A DNA stretch of 64,000 bases, taken from the NCBI GenBank assembly GCA_003313425.1, contig NHZP01000008.1, forward strand, positions 1,178,001-1,242,000, given 5' to 3'. Each line of letters begins with the position of its first letter. Within the stretch, counting starts at the first letter, position 1. The notes under the pieces were generated by a model. The model was not told the DNA's origin. It made no database searches and was given only the letters and a program-made list of their open reading frames with translations. Position numbers and translations under genes: made by a program. Positions 43,643 through 55,787 of the stretch are shown piece after piece. The DNA is from Pseudopyrenochaeta lycopersici (lineage: Eukaryota > Ascomycota > Dothideomycetes > Pleosporales > Pseudopyrenochaetaceae).

Positions 43643-46600
43643 ATGAAGAGAGATTCTGGCGTGTTTTCTGGCATTACGGAGGCAACTTCAATCCCAGAAG
43701 GGAATAAACCAGGCAGCGTTGACCAGATTGCAATCATTGGCTTTGCTCTCAAATTTCCCCAGGATGTGACGTCCTCAGAAAACTTATGGAAGCTTTTGAT
43801 GGAGAGGCGATCAACGATGACTGAAGTTCCGAAGAATCGATGGAATCTTGACGGTTTCTACAAGCCGCACGGAAACCGGCCAGGCACAGTACGTATTCAT
43901 TTAAACATGCTCGCGTCAGGGTTTTGACGTAAATACTAGGTTATGAGCAGGGGTGGCCATTTTATCGCTGACGATCCAGCACGATTCGATGCCCCCTTTT
44001 TTTCTATACAACCTGCTGAGGCGGAGTGCATGGATCCACAACAACGTTTCCTACTCGAAACTAGTTATCATGCCCTTGAGAATGGTAAACAAGAACTCAT
44101 AATTCCATTTTGTGTCTTAAAAGATTCAGCTGATTGAATAATTAGCGGGTATTCCGATGGAGAATGCAATGGGCTCTAAGACTGCGGTGCATGTCGGATG
44201 CTTGTTGCAAGAGTACAGTCAAATCTCTCAACGAGACTCAGAGATGCCAGGTACCTATCAAATCGTCGGTTCAAGTGGCTTGTCTATGCTGGCGAACCGA
44301 TTGAGCTGGTTCTATGACTTTACCGGGCCGAGTATGACCGTTGATACGGCATGTTCTGGTAGTCTTCTGGCCGTGCATCTCGCGTGCCAGGATCTGCTCA
44401 CGGGATCTGTTGACATGGTGAGTCTGTTCTGGGTGCTGCTTGTTTTATTTGTCTCCATCCAAGTTCCAGACGCTCTTGTCACACTTCCATTATGTTATAT
44501 CTCTCCCCTAAGTTCTATCTGACCGTCTTAGGCCCTTGCCTGTGGGAGTAACCTCTCGCTAGTCCCTGACTCCACTTCTCTTTTGAGCGCTCTCAACATG
44601 ATGTCCCCCGACAGCACTTGTTATAGCTTCGATGAGCGCGCCAATGGCTATTCCAGAAGCGAAGGTTTCGGGGTCGTCGTACTCAAACGCCTTTCTCAGG
44701 CCATCAGCGATGGTGATATGATTCGTGGTGTCATCAGGTCAACCGGATGCAATCAGGACGGTCGCACTCCTGGGATTACACAACCAAGCCAAGCAGCGCA
44801 AGAACTGCTTACGAAAGAGACGTATCAACGTGCAGGACTCGATCTGAATGACACACGCTACTTTGAAGCCCATGGCCCAGGCACCGCGGTCGGTGATCCC
44901 ACGGAAGCGGGTGCCATTAGTAACGTATTCACTGCGAGAACAGTGGAAGATCCCATTTACGTTGGGGCGCTCAAATCTAATATTGGACATCCTGAAGCCG
45001 CTAGCGGGATAGCTGCAGTTATTAAAACGGTTCTCGTCCTCGAGGAGGGCATAATTCCTCCGAACATGTACCCTGAGCGTATCAACCCAGTCATCGCCTC
45101 CAAATGTCCGAATCTTAAGTTCCCGCAGACGCCAACCACTTGGCCAACGAATGGGGTGAGGCGTGCATCGGTAAACTCTTTTGGGTACGGTGGGACAAAT
45201 GTGCATGTTGTGATCGATGATGCGCTGTCTTTTCTCAGCTCGCAACAGCTGAGTGCACAGCACCGGACTAAACCGCCTAAAGGACATAAATTGGATGACC
45301 GCAAAGATGAAAAAGTCTTAGCTGACGTGACAGTGTGCGGAATGGTTAATGGAAATGCTCAGATTGGTCCTCATATTCCTGATCTTGGAGCTTCTACGTA
45401 TAAGCTGTTGATTCTCTCTGCATTCGACGAGCGCGCAGTGCTGCGTTCCATTTCAGCGCAGGAGGAATGGCTACGCAGCCGCACTGTATCTGAAAATGAT
45501 CTTTCAGATCTAGCGTACACACTGTCGTTGAAAAGATCTTCATTTCCGTGGAAGTCTTTTTGCGTCACCTCGCCCGACTCTCTGTCAGAGCTTTCCTGGT
45601 CTGACCCTGTGCGCACAAAGCAGCCGACGCACGTGTGCTTTGTTTTCACTGGACAAGGCGCCCAATGGTATGGGATGGGCCGACAATTGTACAAGTTCGA
45701 TGCTTTCCGCACGAGCATTTTGGAGGCCGATCGGTATCTCAAGCGCCTTGGTAGTGGCTGGTCTATCCTAGGTAGATTTTAAGTCAAGATGAGAACCGTG
45801 ATAAAGTTACTAACGTTGCGTAGATGAATTATACAGCAAATCAAAAGGAGACTCGAACATTGACCGGCCAGAACTCAGCCAGCCTATTTGTACGGCCGTG
45901 CAAGTCGCTCTCGTGGATTTATTATCTTCCTGGAAGATTCGCGCATCGGTAGCAATCGGTCATTCCTCCGGCGAGATCGCTGCCGCTTACACAAGCGGCG
46001 CTATATCTCGAGAGTCCGCGTGGATGATTGCCTATTCTCGAGGGCTGGCCGTAGCGATCACCCGCGATCTTGTTCAATCGACTGGGGCCATGGTTGCAGT
46101 TTTGGCTACGCCTAAACTCTTAACACCATTATTGGGCCAACAAAACGCTGCACACCCGCATGATCAAGTCGCCATCGCGTGCTATAACAGCCCGACCAAC
46201 CTCACGGTTTCTGGATCCCGTGATGCCGTTGACCGACTAACACTTGCTCTCACAGACTCCAAAATCACATTCAGACTTCTCAAAGTGGACGTTGCCTATC
46301 ACTCTCAACATATGAAACCTGTAGCTGTAGTTTATGGCAAGCTTCTTCGACGAATTGAACCTGGAGAACAACGAAACGATCAGCCATACTTCATTTCCAC
46401 TGTCACCGGCGAGCCTATAAAGGATACCGACCTATTGCGAACATTTGAATACTGGATGGAGAATTTAACAGCTCCAGTGCAATTCTCAACCGCAATGAAT
46501 GAGGCTTTAGCCAGGGAAGGTAGACAAGCTTCCTCCACGATAGCGGACTTGATTGTCGAGATAGGCCCACACTCTACACTCCGATCGCCCCTAGGAGATA

Positions 46601-49600
46601 TCCTCAAGGGGGTTGGAAGAGACATTGCAACTGACTATGTTTCCGTGCTGCATCGTGGACGAGCCGCAGATCTCACTGCACTTGAATGCGCAGGAAAACT
46701 TTACATGTTGGGCGTTTGCGAGGACCTGGCAAAGGTTAACGAAAGTCCAAAATCAAAAGCAAAGCTTTTGACGTCCCTTCCGCCTTACCCGTTCAATGAC
46801 AAGACCAAGTACTGGCTGGAAGGAAGGCAAAGCGCTCAATATAGGTTTCGAGGCTTCGTGCATCACGAGTTTCTTGGTACACGTGTTGATGATTGGAATG
46901 AATGTGAGGCACGCTGGACAAATCGTATCATGCTGGATCAGTCTCCTTGGTTGAAAGACCATCGAGTCAATGGAATCATCGTTTTTCCTGCTGCGGGATT
47001 CATGGTAATGGCTATAGAAGCTGTCCGTCAATTTCGTGGAAACCGAGGGCTGGTACTTGGATACAGAATGAGAGAGGTAAAGTTTCCCAAAGCCGTAACC
47101 TTTTCTTCAGAGCATCGAGGAACGGAGCTTCAGCTCACACTTAGACCCGGAAACACCCGGCAGAGTCCGTCGCAGCTCGGAACTGTGTGGGATCAGTTCA
47201 CTATCTTTGTATATGAAAGCAACGGCTGGAGCGAGTGTTGTTCCGGTGCCATCGCAGTCGAGTACGAAGAAGAAAGCCAAAGCTTTTCTGAAGTCAACGA
47301 AAGAAAAGAATCTCTTGGTAAGAAAATGCAGACCATTACAGCTGCTATCAAAGAGTGCGACACCCCAGTCGACAGCTCCGATATCTATGGTGCTTTCGAA
47401 CGGGCAGGGTTATCCTATGACCAGTCATTTAAAGCCATGCAAGATGTCAAATGGAATAGAGACGGACAAGCTACCGGAGCCATACACCTCCAGCACTGGA
47501 GATCACGAGATGACTATACATGTGTTGACCCACACCTCATCCATCCGGCTGCTCTGGACAGCATATTACAGATGACATTCCCAACCTATTCTATCTACGA
47601 CAAGAACACATCCGCAACTACCGTTCCCACGGGCTTTCGCAGTGCCTGGTTCTCGGCAGAACTTGCCAGCGTTCCTGCAGACCAAAAGGCATTAGTGTAT
47701 GCAAAGGTCATCGGACGAGGCTTTCGAAACAAGCTATTCTCGATTGCAGCGGCATTGACCGATGCTCAGGTACCATGCTTCATCGGGGAGATGGAGACTT
47801 CTAGTATTGGTAGCAATAATGCGAGCTCAGAAACGGGAAATGAGTCGAGTCAAAGTCTCTTCAAGATCGAATATAAGCCGGACTTTGATCTTCTCCCGAA
47901 AAGAACGCTATTTCTTGACCCCCATCCGGCGATCAATTCAAGCCTTATTCATGACAAAGAAATTTTATGTATTGCCAGCTTGCGGAGCGCGCTGGACAAG
48001 ATACCCGATGTTCCACAGTCCTTGCCATTTCATCTGCAGGAATACGTGCAGTGGATGAGAATTAAGGCAAGTGAGTACGCTCAAACGAGTCCGGAATCTG
48101 TAGAATCCCTTTGTCAGAGACTAGAGAGCGTTGATGTCGAATCCCGCTTGCTTGTCCGTGTCGCTAAGAACCTTTCGTCCATTCTATCCGGTGAGATAGA
48201 TGCACTTAATCTTCTCTTCTCCGATGACATCCTGAGCGATTTTTACGCCAACTTCCACTCAAACCAGCAGCTTCTTTCACGTGCTGCTGAAGAGGTCGAT
48301 ATATTTGCCCACAAGTCTCCAGGCATGCGTGTCCTTGAGATCGGTGCTGGAACTGGGTCTGCTACAGAACACATTTTGGGCGCTCTGGGAAAGCGAGCCT
48401 CGGAGTATGTGTATACAGATATCACGCCGAGCTTCTTTGCAAAGGCCAGGGAGAGATTTTCTTCGCCAATACTGACTTTCAAGACGCTTGATATTTCCCA
48501 GGATCCGCTTGATCAAGGCTTCAAGGAGGGTGAATTTGATCTGATCATTGCTGCAAACGTAAACATCGCCTTTTCCTTTGCTATATCACATGCTAACCGG
48601 ATTTTAGGTCCTTCACGCAGCCAATGGTATTCAAAATGCGCTAATCCAGTGCCGGAAGCTCCTGGGACCACGCGGCCGACTGCTCCTTCTCGAAATGACC
48701 AACCGCGAGCATCTGCTCGAGCCTTTCATTTTCGGCCTGCTACCTGGCTTGTCGCGAGAGAGCAGCCCTGAAGCGGCGCAGAACCAGAGTCCACTTTTGA
48801 CCGAAAGTGAATGGGGCGACATGTTGCTCGAGACAGGATTTTCTGGCTTGGACACGTGCATTAGCGATGCTGGATTTTTGACTAAGGAAACTGTATCGGC
48901 AATTATGATTTCAACTGCGGAAACCCCATTGACGGCGTTGCAGTCTGATGTCAATGTGATATTTGACGATTCGTCGGCAGTACAAATGGATCTCTTGGAA
49001 CAATTAAGGAAGACAATAGCATCGCGGAAGGATATGTCCGTAGTACCGGTGCCCTGGAGTTCGATTAAGCAGCATCAACTTGCGCAGTCTATGTGCGTGT
49101 TCCTTCCGGGCTGGGACGGCAACTTCCTAGGAGTATTACAAGAAGAGGATCTTGATAAACTCAAGAGCATTATTTTGGCTGCGCAGACACTTATATGGGT
49201 TACTTCCCACTCCATTGCTGAAGACCGAAGTCCCACGGAAGGCCTCGTTCCTGGACTAGCACGTACCCTTGCAACAGAGTTCGAAGACTGTCGCCTCGTC
49301 AGTGTTACTCTAGACGCGGAAAGTGGCCTCAATAGTGCGGCAGGGTATATCACCAAGGTAATGGAGACTTTCATACAGACACAAGGGGTGCCCGAGGATG
49401 AGTATACCGAGTATAACGGGCTGCTACACATACCACGGGTTATCGAGGACCAAGCCATGTCGGCGGAAGTACGTGCTTCAGAGGTCACTGTCACAAAGCA
49501 ATGGAGTGAGCTAGAGAATCCGCATTTGACCATTGGAACAGTCGGTCGTCTGAACACACTCCATTTCGATCAACAACTTCCGTCTAGCATTCCTCTTGGA

Positions 49601-51682
49601 CCTGAAGAGGTGCTCATAGAAGTCAAAGCAGCCGGACTAAACTCTCGGGACTCTCTCATTGCACTTGGCCAAATCCCTGATGAAGCTTTTGGCAATGAAT
49701 GTGCTGGAATAGTGTTGCAAACGGGTCCATCGCCCAAACATGGCTTCAAAGTGCATGATCGAGTGTTTGGATTTACTAGAGATGCCATTGCCAAAGTCAA
49801 TCGATGCAAATCGTTTCAACTACAAAAGATCCCGTCGGACATGGACTTCTGTGAGGCGGCGACTTATCCTGCTGCCTTCTGTGCTGCCTACTACAGTCTA
49901 GTCATTTGTGCTAGGGTCAAGTCAAAAGAGTCAGTCCTAATCCATTGCGGTGCAGGAGATTTTGGGCAAGCCGCTGTGCAAACTGCGCAGCTTTTTGGCT
50001 GCGAGGTCTTTGCGACTGCAGGCAGTGCAGAAGAAGTGACGTTTCTGCACAACACATACGGCATTCCAAGATCACACATGTTTTCATCTCGCACCCTCGA
50101 TTTTGGCAAAGGTATCCGACGGCTGACGAACGAGCGAGGAGTGGATGTTGTTATCAATTCGCTTGCGGATGAAGCTGCACATGAATCGTGGGAGCTTGTA
50201 GCACCTTTTGGACGTTTCATCGAGGTTGGGGAAAAGGACGTGGTTGCATCTGCAACGAGCTTGCCAAGGTTGGCGATGGGCGCAAATAAACTGTTCGCTA
50301 GTGTCGACCTCCAGGAACTTGGGCAGAATGCCATCATCGGGGACATTTTGGGAGAGATTGTAAAGCTGATTGGAAGCAAGGAGCTCACGCCTTCGAGACC
50401 GCAGCATGTATTCAAACAGAGTCAGATTGAGGCAGCTTTCCGGTTGGTGCAAAGCGAAGGACGTACCAGCAGGGTTGCAATTGAAATGGCGAGCGATGAG
50501 GTGGTTCAAATGGACCTGGCCCCGAACGCAAAACCCTTATTTGATGGCGAGTCCAGCTACTTCCTTGCTGGCGGTTTTGGAGGTATTGGCCAAAGCATTG
50601 CGCGTTGGATGGTGCAAAAGGGAGTCAAACACTTGATCCTCCCAACAAGATCTATCGTCGAGGGAACGGGCTCCGCTCGAGAGGAATTCGTCCAGGAGCT
50701 CAGAGCACAAGGTGCAAATGTCAGAGCTCCGCTCTGCGATATTGCAAATAAGACTCAACTCAAAGAAACCCTGGAGCAATTACACGACATGCCGCTGATA
50801 AAGGGTTGTATCCAAGCAGCTATGGTGGTTAAGGATTCGTCCTTTGCGAAAATGCCGATTGATGATTGGCAGGCATCACTCGCACCAAAGTTGGATGGGT
50901 CGTGGAATCTCCACCAACTGCTTCCCTCAAATCTTGACTTTTTCATTATGTTCTCTTCGTCGACCGGTATCATGGGCTCTTTTGGACAGTCCAACTACAC
51001 CGCCGGCAATACATACCAAGATGCACTGGCGGCGCACAGGGTGAAGCATGGCCAGCGTGCGGTGTCGATTGCTTTCAGCATGGTCACCGGGGTTGGATGG
51101 GTTGCCGAGAATGCCCAAGTGCAAGCCTTGTTGAGGGTCCGCGGCATGCTGGAGGAGGTCACTATGGAAGACATTTATAAGCTTCTCTCCATTTGTTGTG
51201 ATCGTGAACGTGCGGACGTGGGCGCACAGATCATCACGCCTCTTTCCCTACCGGCCGACTTGCGCGCTTTGGGTATTGTCGAGCCACTCGGCTCCACGAG
51301 ACGGATTTACTCGTACTTGCACACGCTCCCCTCTCGTTATGCCGTGTCTGCGGACAACGCGGATCAGACGACAAAGAAGCTTCCTTCATTCTCTTTACAG
51401 GATGCTACAACGCTCGCCGAGGCAACAGACATTATTACCGAAGCAATTCAGATCCAGCTATCTAGCCTACTTGTGGTGAGCAAAGACGACATCGATCCAA
51501 GGAAACCAATTCACAAGTATGGTGTCGATTCTTTGGTAGCAGTTGAAATGCGGAATTGGTTTGCTAAAGGGGTTGGAGCGGATGTTGGCACTATTGAAAT
51601 TCTAGATGACGCTGGGATAGCGGAACTCGCTGCGAGGGTTGCGAAGAAGAGTCGTTTTGTGAAGGCAGAGCTGAAGGTGTGA
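43643..51682 (+). CDS. Highly reducing type I polyketide synthase (KS-AT-DH-MT-ER-KR-ACP)
   Basis: Six exons, 43643-43888, 43940-44084, 44146-44417, 44532-45771, 45824-48558 and 48608-51682, join in frame to 2570 aa. KS: DTACSG with Cys200, then His335 in EAHGPGT and a later [18 protein letters not shown] and GHSSGE with Ser682. [12 protein letters not shown] with His1014 and HPAALD with Asp1213. C-methyltransferase: VLEIGAGTG near residue 1471, then [11 protein letters not shown] across intron 5. [12 protein letters not shown] near 1992. KR: GGFGGIG near 2201 and SNYTAGN with Tyr2343. [12 protein letters not shown] with Ser2521. No thioesterase or condensation domain. Known: such enzymes build reduced, methylated chains iteratively in the cytosol. 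All catalytic residues are present, but HGPGT and GAGDFG deviate from the usual motifs. There are no clear cluster partners, so the product is unknown and release may need an enzyme in trans. Confidence 0.93.
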
Positions 51683-52010
51683 ACGATGGATCAAGCGGCG
51701 AGATGACTTTGTAGTTTGCTTGGAGGAGTTGTCACAGGGCCTTGGATGAAATAGGATTTTGTAGAAGAATCAGATGTTTCACCTCAGCTCTCTTCACGCC
51801 ACGCTTGCACCAGAGCTTGGTATACCATTTGCTGGAGTTGTTGCCAAGGATTAGTGATTGACGTCAGCGAAACAAGCTTTCTGCGCCAAGTGATTAGCCC
51901 AACGCCCGTGCTTCTAGCCAAACATTTTCTCGAGGTTCTGGCGCAGGTGCAGGTACACCGCAATTACCAGCCCATTTCACCCAAACCACGCGCGTCGCAT
52001 ACCCGCCAAC
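51683..52010. other. intergenic, polyketide synthase to REX1
   Basis: 328 nt between co-directional genes; no gene is seen. It holds the 3' end of the synthase and the REX1 promoter. Confidence 0.45.
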
Positions 52011-54419
52011 ATGGCGAAACGAAAGCGAGGCGACCGAGGCGACCGAAGCAGTCGCGACGAGCAGGCCGTCGATGTCGGGCTCGGTGCAACGCTGGCGCTC
52101 CTGAGAGGAGAAGAGCCGCCAGACAACGCCGTTCGCGCCCCAGGCGACAGTGACGGCGAGGGCTGGACAGTAGTCGGCGGACCCAAGAGGAGACGGACAG
52201 AGGGCACCTCACACCTCAGAAAGGGACGCCAGAGCCCCTGCTCCAAGTCGCCCTCTCCAAGCCACCGCCGTCCTGCCAGTTCGGTCGAGGAACTGCATAT
52301 TTCGTCCCCCACGTGTGCACCACTCCAGAATCCCTTTGCACCCTCAGACGAGCAGCTCAACGGCCGGCATTCGCCGCCAGAGAACCCTTTCTCTGCTCGC
52401 AAACAAGGTGCCGAGAAGAAAGACGAGAGTAGAGATGAGCGCAGGAAGGCGCGCAAGCTTGAGAGAAACTATCCCGCCATTGAGCATTCGCACCATGCTC
52501 GGCTGCAGTCCCATGTGAAAATCACCGATCTGCAGTCTCTGGCGCTATATCTCCTTGCGGACGGGAATGCCCCTCAGTGGGTATCGGTGCGCAACCGCAC
52601 GAGTATCCAGCAGGTCGTTATGCTCATGGTCCCCGGACTAGAACTGGCCATGTTCAATGGAGAGATTGCTCTAGACGCTGAAATTCGTGTGGAAGCATCA
52701 CACGGTACAGATTCGAACAGTGCTCATGCAGACATACTGCTTCCCCCAGAGGAAGGCACAGTCCCCAAGCGGCTGCATATCTCGCCTGATGACTTCTACC
52801 CAGCTAGTCTCCGATCAGACAGGCTGCCCGCCGCGCTGAAACCCCTTTCTGACATTTTTGCGCATGTTTGGCCCATCAAAGCCCACGGCGAACATCGCGC
52901 CAACCAGTATATTCGAGTGCATTCGCCCATTCATACCATGCTAACTTCGCAAATACCCAAATCCCAAGAAGAGAAGCAGCTGAAAAAGAGCGGCAATCAC
53001 AAAGGACCCATGCCACAGAATTCGAAGCACTGGGAAAATAAGCGTACACAAATCACTGCGTATATCGCCACGCTCATGGAGCAGCAAGAAAACGAATATG
53101 TCCTTCACCCAGCAATGTTCACAACAGCAGAGTCCAAGGAAGCCGCGCATGAAAGGAGAAAGCTGAGCCAGCAAACATACGAATTTGGGTGGGTTGATAC
53201 TAAAGTCAATAGTCTTGAAGATGCTGATGTGCCTGAAAATGAGATTGAGCAAGGCAGTGTGACTGCGGGGAGACATATAATATCCGTCGATTGTGAGATG
53301 TGCAAAGCTGAAGACGATCAGCTTGTGCTCACACGAATCAGTCTTCTCAACTGGGATGGCAGCGTGGCCATTGACAAGCTGGTCAAGCCGGATGTCACTA
53401 TCAAAGACTATCTCACCCAGTGGTCTGGTATTACAGCATCCATGCTTGAACCCGTCACAACCACTCTGGCGGATATACAAAAGGAACTATTGGAACTCAT
53501 CACACCGCGCACCATTCTCGTGGGACATTCACTAAACTCAGACCTTAACGCTCTCAAACTCACGCATCCTTTCTTGATCGACACTGGTATCCTCTATCCG
53601 CATCCTCGCGGCCCGCCGTACAAGCAATCGCTGAAGTGGCTCGCGCAGAAATATCTCAAGCGCGAAGTCCAGAAAGGTGCACAGGGTCACGATAGCGTCG
53701 AAGACGCTCGTACCTGTCTTGACCTGGTCAAACAAAAATGCGAAAAAGGTCCACGGTGGGGATCTGGCGACACTAACGCCGAATCTCTCTTCAAGAGGCT
53801 AGGACGTGCATTGCGACCAAAGTCAAACGGCGAATATCGTGTTGGCGCTGTGATAGACTGGGGCGACCCAAGCCGAGGGCATGGTGGCCAAGCCCAGGTG
53901 TCCATGGGGTGCAAAACAGATTCTGAGGTTGTGGAAGCTATCGAACGCGCCCTACAGGGTCACGCAGAGAGCAAAGGCGGTACTGCAGAAAAAGTCGATT
54001 TCGTGTGGGCACGGCTGCGCGAGCTTGAGCTTGCCAGAGGCTGGTGGGACGATGCAAAGACGGCCGATGTGGAACTCATCCGGCAAAGCGCATTACAGAG
54101 ATTAGGACTTTCAAATGACGGAAATGAAGAAATCGAAGTCAAGGGCGATGAGCTTGGCGATGCCGTTGCCAGAACCGTTGGTTATATTGGGCAAATCTAC
54201 GACCTTTTGCCACGCTGCACTGCGCTTGTAGTTTACAGTGGCACCGGCGACCCTCGAGAAATGCGCCGCTTACAAGCAATGCAACAGCGGTACCGACGTG
54301 AGTATGCCACAAAGAATTGGGATAATCTCAGTGTCAAATGGACGGATACGGAAGTGCAGGCTCTTTCACAGGCGTGTCAAGACGCTCGTAATGGCATTGG
54401 TTTTCTCGTGGTGAAGTGA
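52011..54419 (+). CDS. REX1: RNA 3' exonuclease Rex1 (DEDDh family)
   Basis: A single exon of 802 aa from ATG 52011. The N-terminal 150 residues are basic and disordered, with likely nuclear localisation signals (PKRRR, KARKLER). The exonuclease domain (about residues 420-585) shows IISVDCEMCKAEDDQ (ExoI, first Asp and Glu), KLVKPDVTIKDYLTQWSGIT, LVGHSLNSDLNALKL (ExoII Asp) and HDSVEDARTCLDLVK (ExoIII His and Asp): the four acidic residues plus His of the DEDDh group. Known: Rex1/Rnh70 trims 3' ends of 5S rRNA, tRNA and 5.8S precursors in the nucleus. The C-terminal part carries an RRM-like continuation typical of fungal members (AEKVDFVWARLRELELARGW, ALVVYSGTGDPREMRRL). Other REX paralogues share the motifs, but the SGIT and GHSLNSDL context favours Rex1. 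Confidence 0.9.
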   Translation: MAKRKRGDRGDRSSRDEQAVDVGLGATLALLRGEEPPDNAVRAPGDSDGEGWTVVGGPKRRRTEGTSHLRKGRQSPCSKSPSPSHRRPASSVEELHISSPTCAPLQNPFAPSDEQLNGRHSPPENPFSARKQGAEKKDESRDERRKARKLERNYPAIEHSHHARLQSHVKITDLQSLALYLLADGNAPQWVSVRNRTSIQQVVMLMVPGLELAMFNGEIALDAEIRVEASHGTDSNSAHADILLPPEEGTVPKRLHISPDDFYPASLRSDRLPAALKPLSDIFAHVWPIKAHGEHRANQYIRVHSPIHTMLTSQIPKSQEEKQLKKSGNHKGPMPQNSKHWENKRTQITAYIATLMEQQENEYVLHPAMFTTAESKEAAHERRKLSQQTYEFGWVDTKVNSLEDADVPENEIEQGSVTAGRHIISVDCEMCKAEDDQLVLTRISLLNWDGSVAIDKLVKPDVTIKDYLTQWSGITASMLEPVTTTLADIQKELLELITPRTILVGHSLNSDLNALKLTHPFLIDTGILYPHPRGPPYKQSLKWLAQKYLKREVQKGAQGHDSVEDARTCLDLVKQKCEKGPRWGSGDTNAESLFKRLGRALRPKSNGEYRVGAVIDWGDPSRGHGGQAQVSMGCKTDSEVVEAIERALQGHAESKGGTAEKVDFVWARLRELELARGWWDDAKTADVELIRQSALQRLGLSNDGNEEIEVKGDELGDAVARTVGYIGQIYDLLPRCTALVVYSGTGDPREMRRLQAMQQRYRREYATKNWDNLSVKWTDTEVQALSQACQDARNGIGFLVVK

Positions 54420-55787
54420 AGAGTGCGAGTATTGGTGCCTCGTTTGTCCTACGCGCAGCGGAACGTGCGGTAGCACATTGTGTTTCAAGCGCACGTCGCA
54501 AGCTAATACAGGCGCACGCTGAGCACAACCTGGCTTGTTTGTGCCCGAGATTGGGGTTTGGCATTGCGTTGGTATGGTGGTACAAGCGCATATAGAGGCT
54601 GGATTCCTTTTGCGGACAAATGGACATGGGAGTGTAATCATCGGCTGTGAATTTAGGCTTAAGCAGCTTATTGTCTCAGCAAAGGGTTCCTAGGCGAATG
54701 ATGTTTGTGCATCTTTGACATGCGGAAAGCCATTTAACATCCCTGTCGATAGTCCCTTTAGGAAAAAGACATGTAGCACAGCGCGTATCACCGCGCCGCA
54801 TGGGGCATAGGTAGCAAAAGCGCAGGATTCGAAATAAGACTGATTCTCCACACAGCAATGCTCGCCTAGCGATCTGACGAACAATGGGTAGTGATTTTTG
54901 GTCGCCCAGTATAGTAGCTGCCTTGGGGCGCGGTCCGCATTGATCGGTGGCCTTACCATGACTATGCGCCAGGGATAGCAAAGTACTGATATAGGCACGG
55001 ATGCGGCGGTGTCCATTAATCCCTGCTATGGTGTTATCGCGTAATAGCAGCGCTCATTGGCGTCTGTTTAGAATAGATGGCTAGTGTGGGAGGCCACGCG
55101 ATATTTGGAATGCAACTAAGACTTGCGCCTCATGCTAAACAAGCTGTTGGCTAATTGATGAGTAATAGATTTTAGACGGATAGAAGGTCTGCGAAAAGTC
55201 TGGCCTGTTGTTGCGCGCACCAAGGCACGGCTAGCGTGCTGCGCTTGCACACGAGGCGGCTTTTTCGTAATAGAGCGCCTCTATCGAGCGTCGGAGCTAG
55301 GCCGTAAAAGAACTCATGCATGCTAATCATGGAATAACCTCTGCTAATTATTTTTCACCCCGTCATCCCGTTCGCTCTCTAAGCTCCCAACACGCTCCTT
55401 CCTAGCGCAAGCTCCAAGGACCTGGGTCTCAACATTGCCTGTTTCCCATCGCCTTTCTATACTACTACTCTCCTCGCACCTTCATTCGCCCAAGCCCATG
55501 TGAAACAATACGCGGCGTGAGTTTGGGAATCACGTACTATTAATCTCGGACGCTTACCCACCTATTCCTCCGTCATTGCCCGACTCTAACAATCAACTTT
55601 ATAACGGCTTTTGTGCAGCATCCCCCTCTCACCTGCAGCCACGCAACGTATGAGGGTCACGGCTTTCTTCAAGCTCTACCTCACTGGCGTTGAAGGTTGA
55701 CGTCGTCGGCCCGTTTCCATGAGCTCGTCAGCGTACCGCTGAAAGCAAATTGTGGACTCTGTCTTGCCCTGGTGCAATCCTCAAGTC
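54420..55787. other. intergenic, no gene seen
   Basis: About 1.4 kb between co-directional genes. Short frames have no motifs. The CT-rich stretch around 55.35-55.65 kb is probably the promoter and leader of the following gene. Confidence 0.4.
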
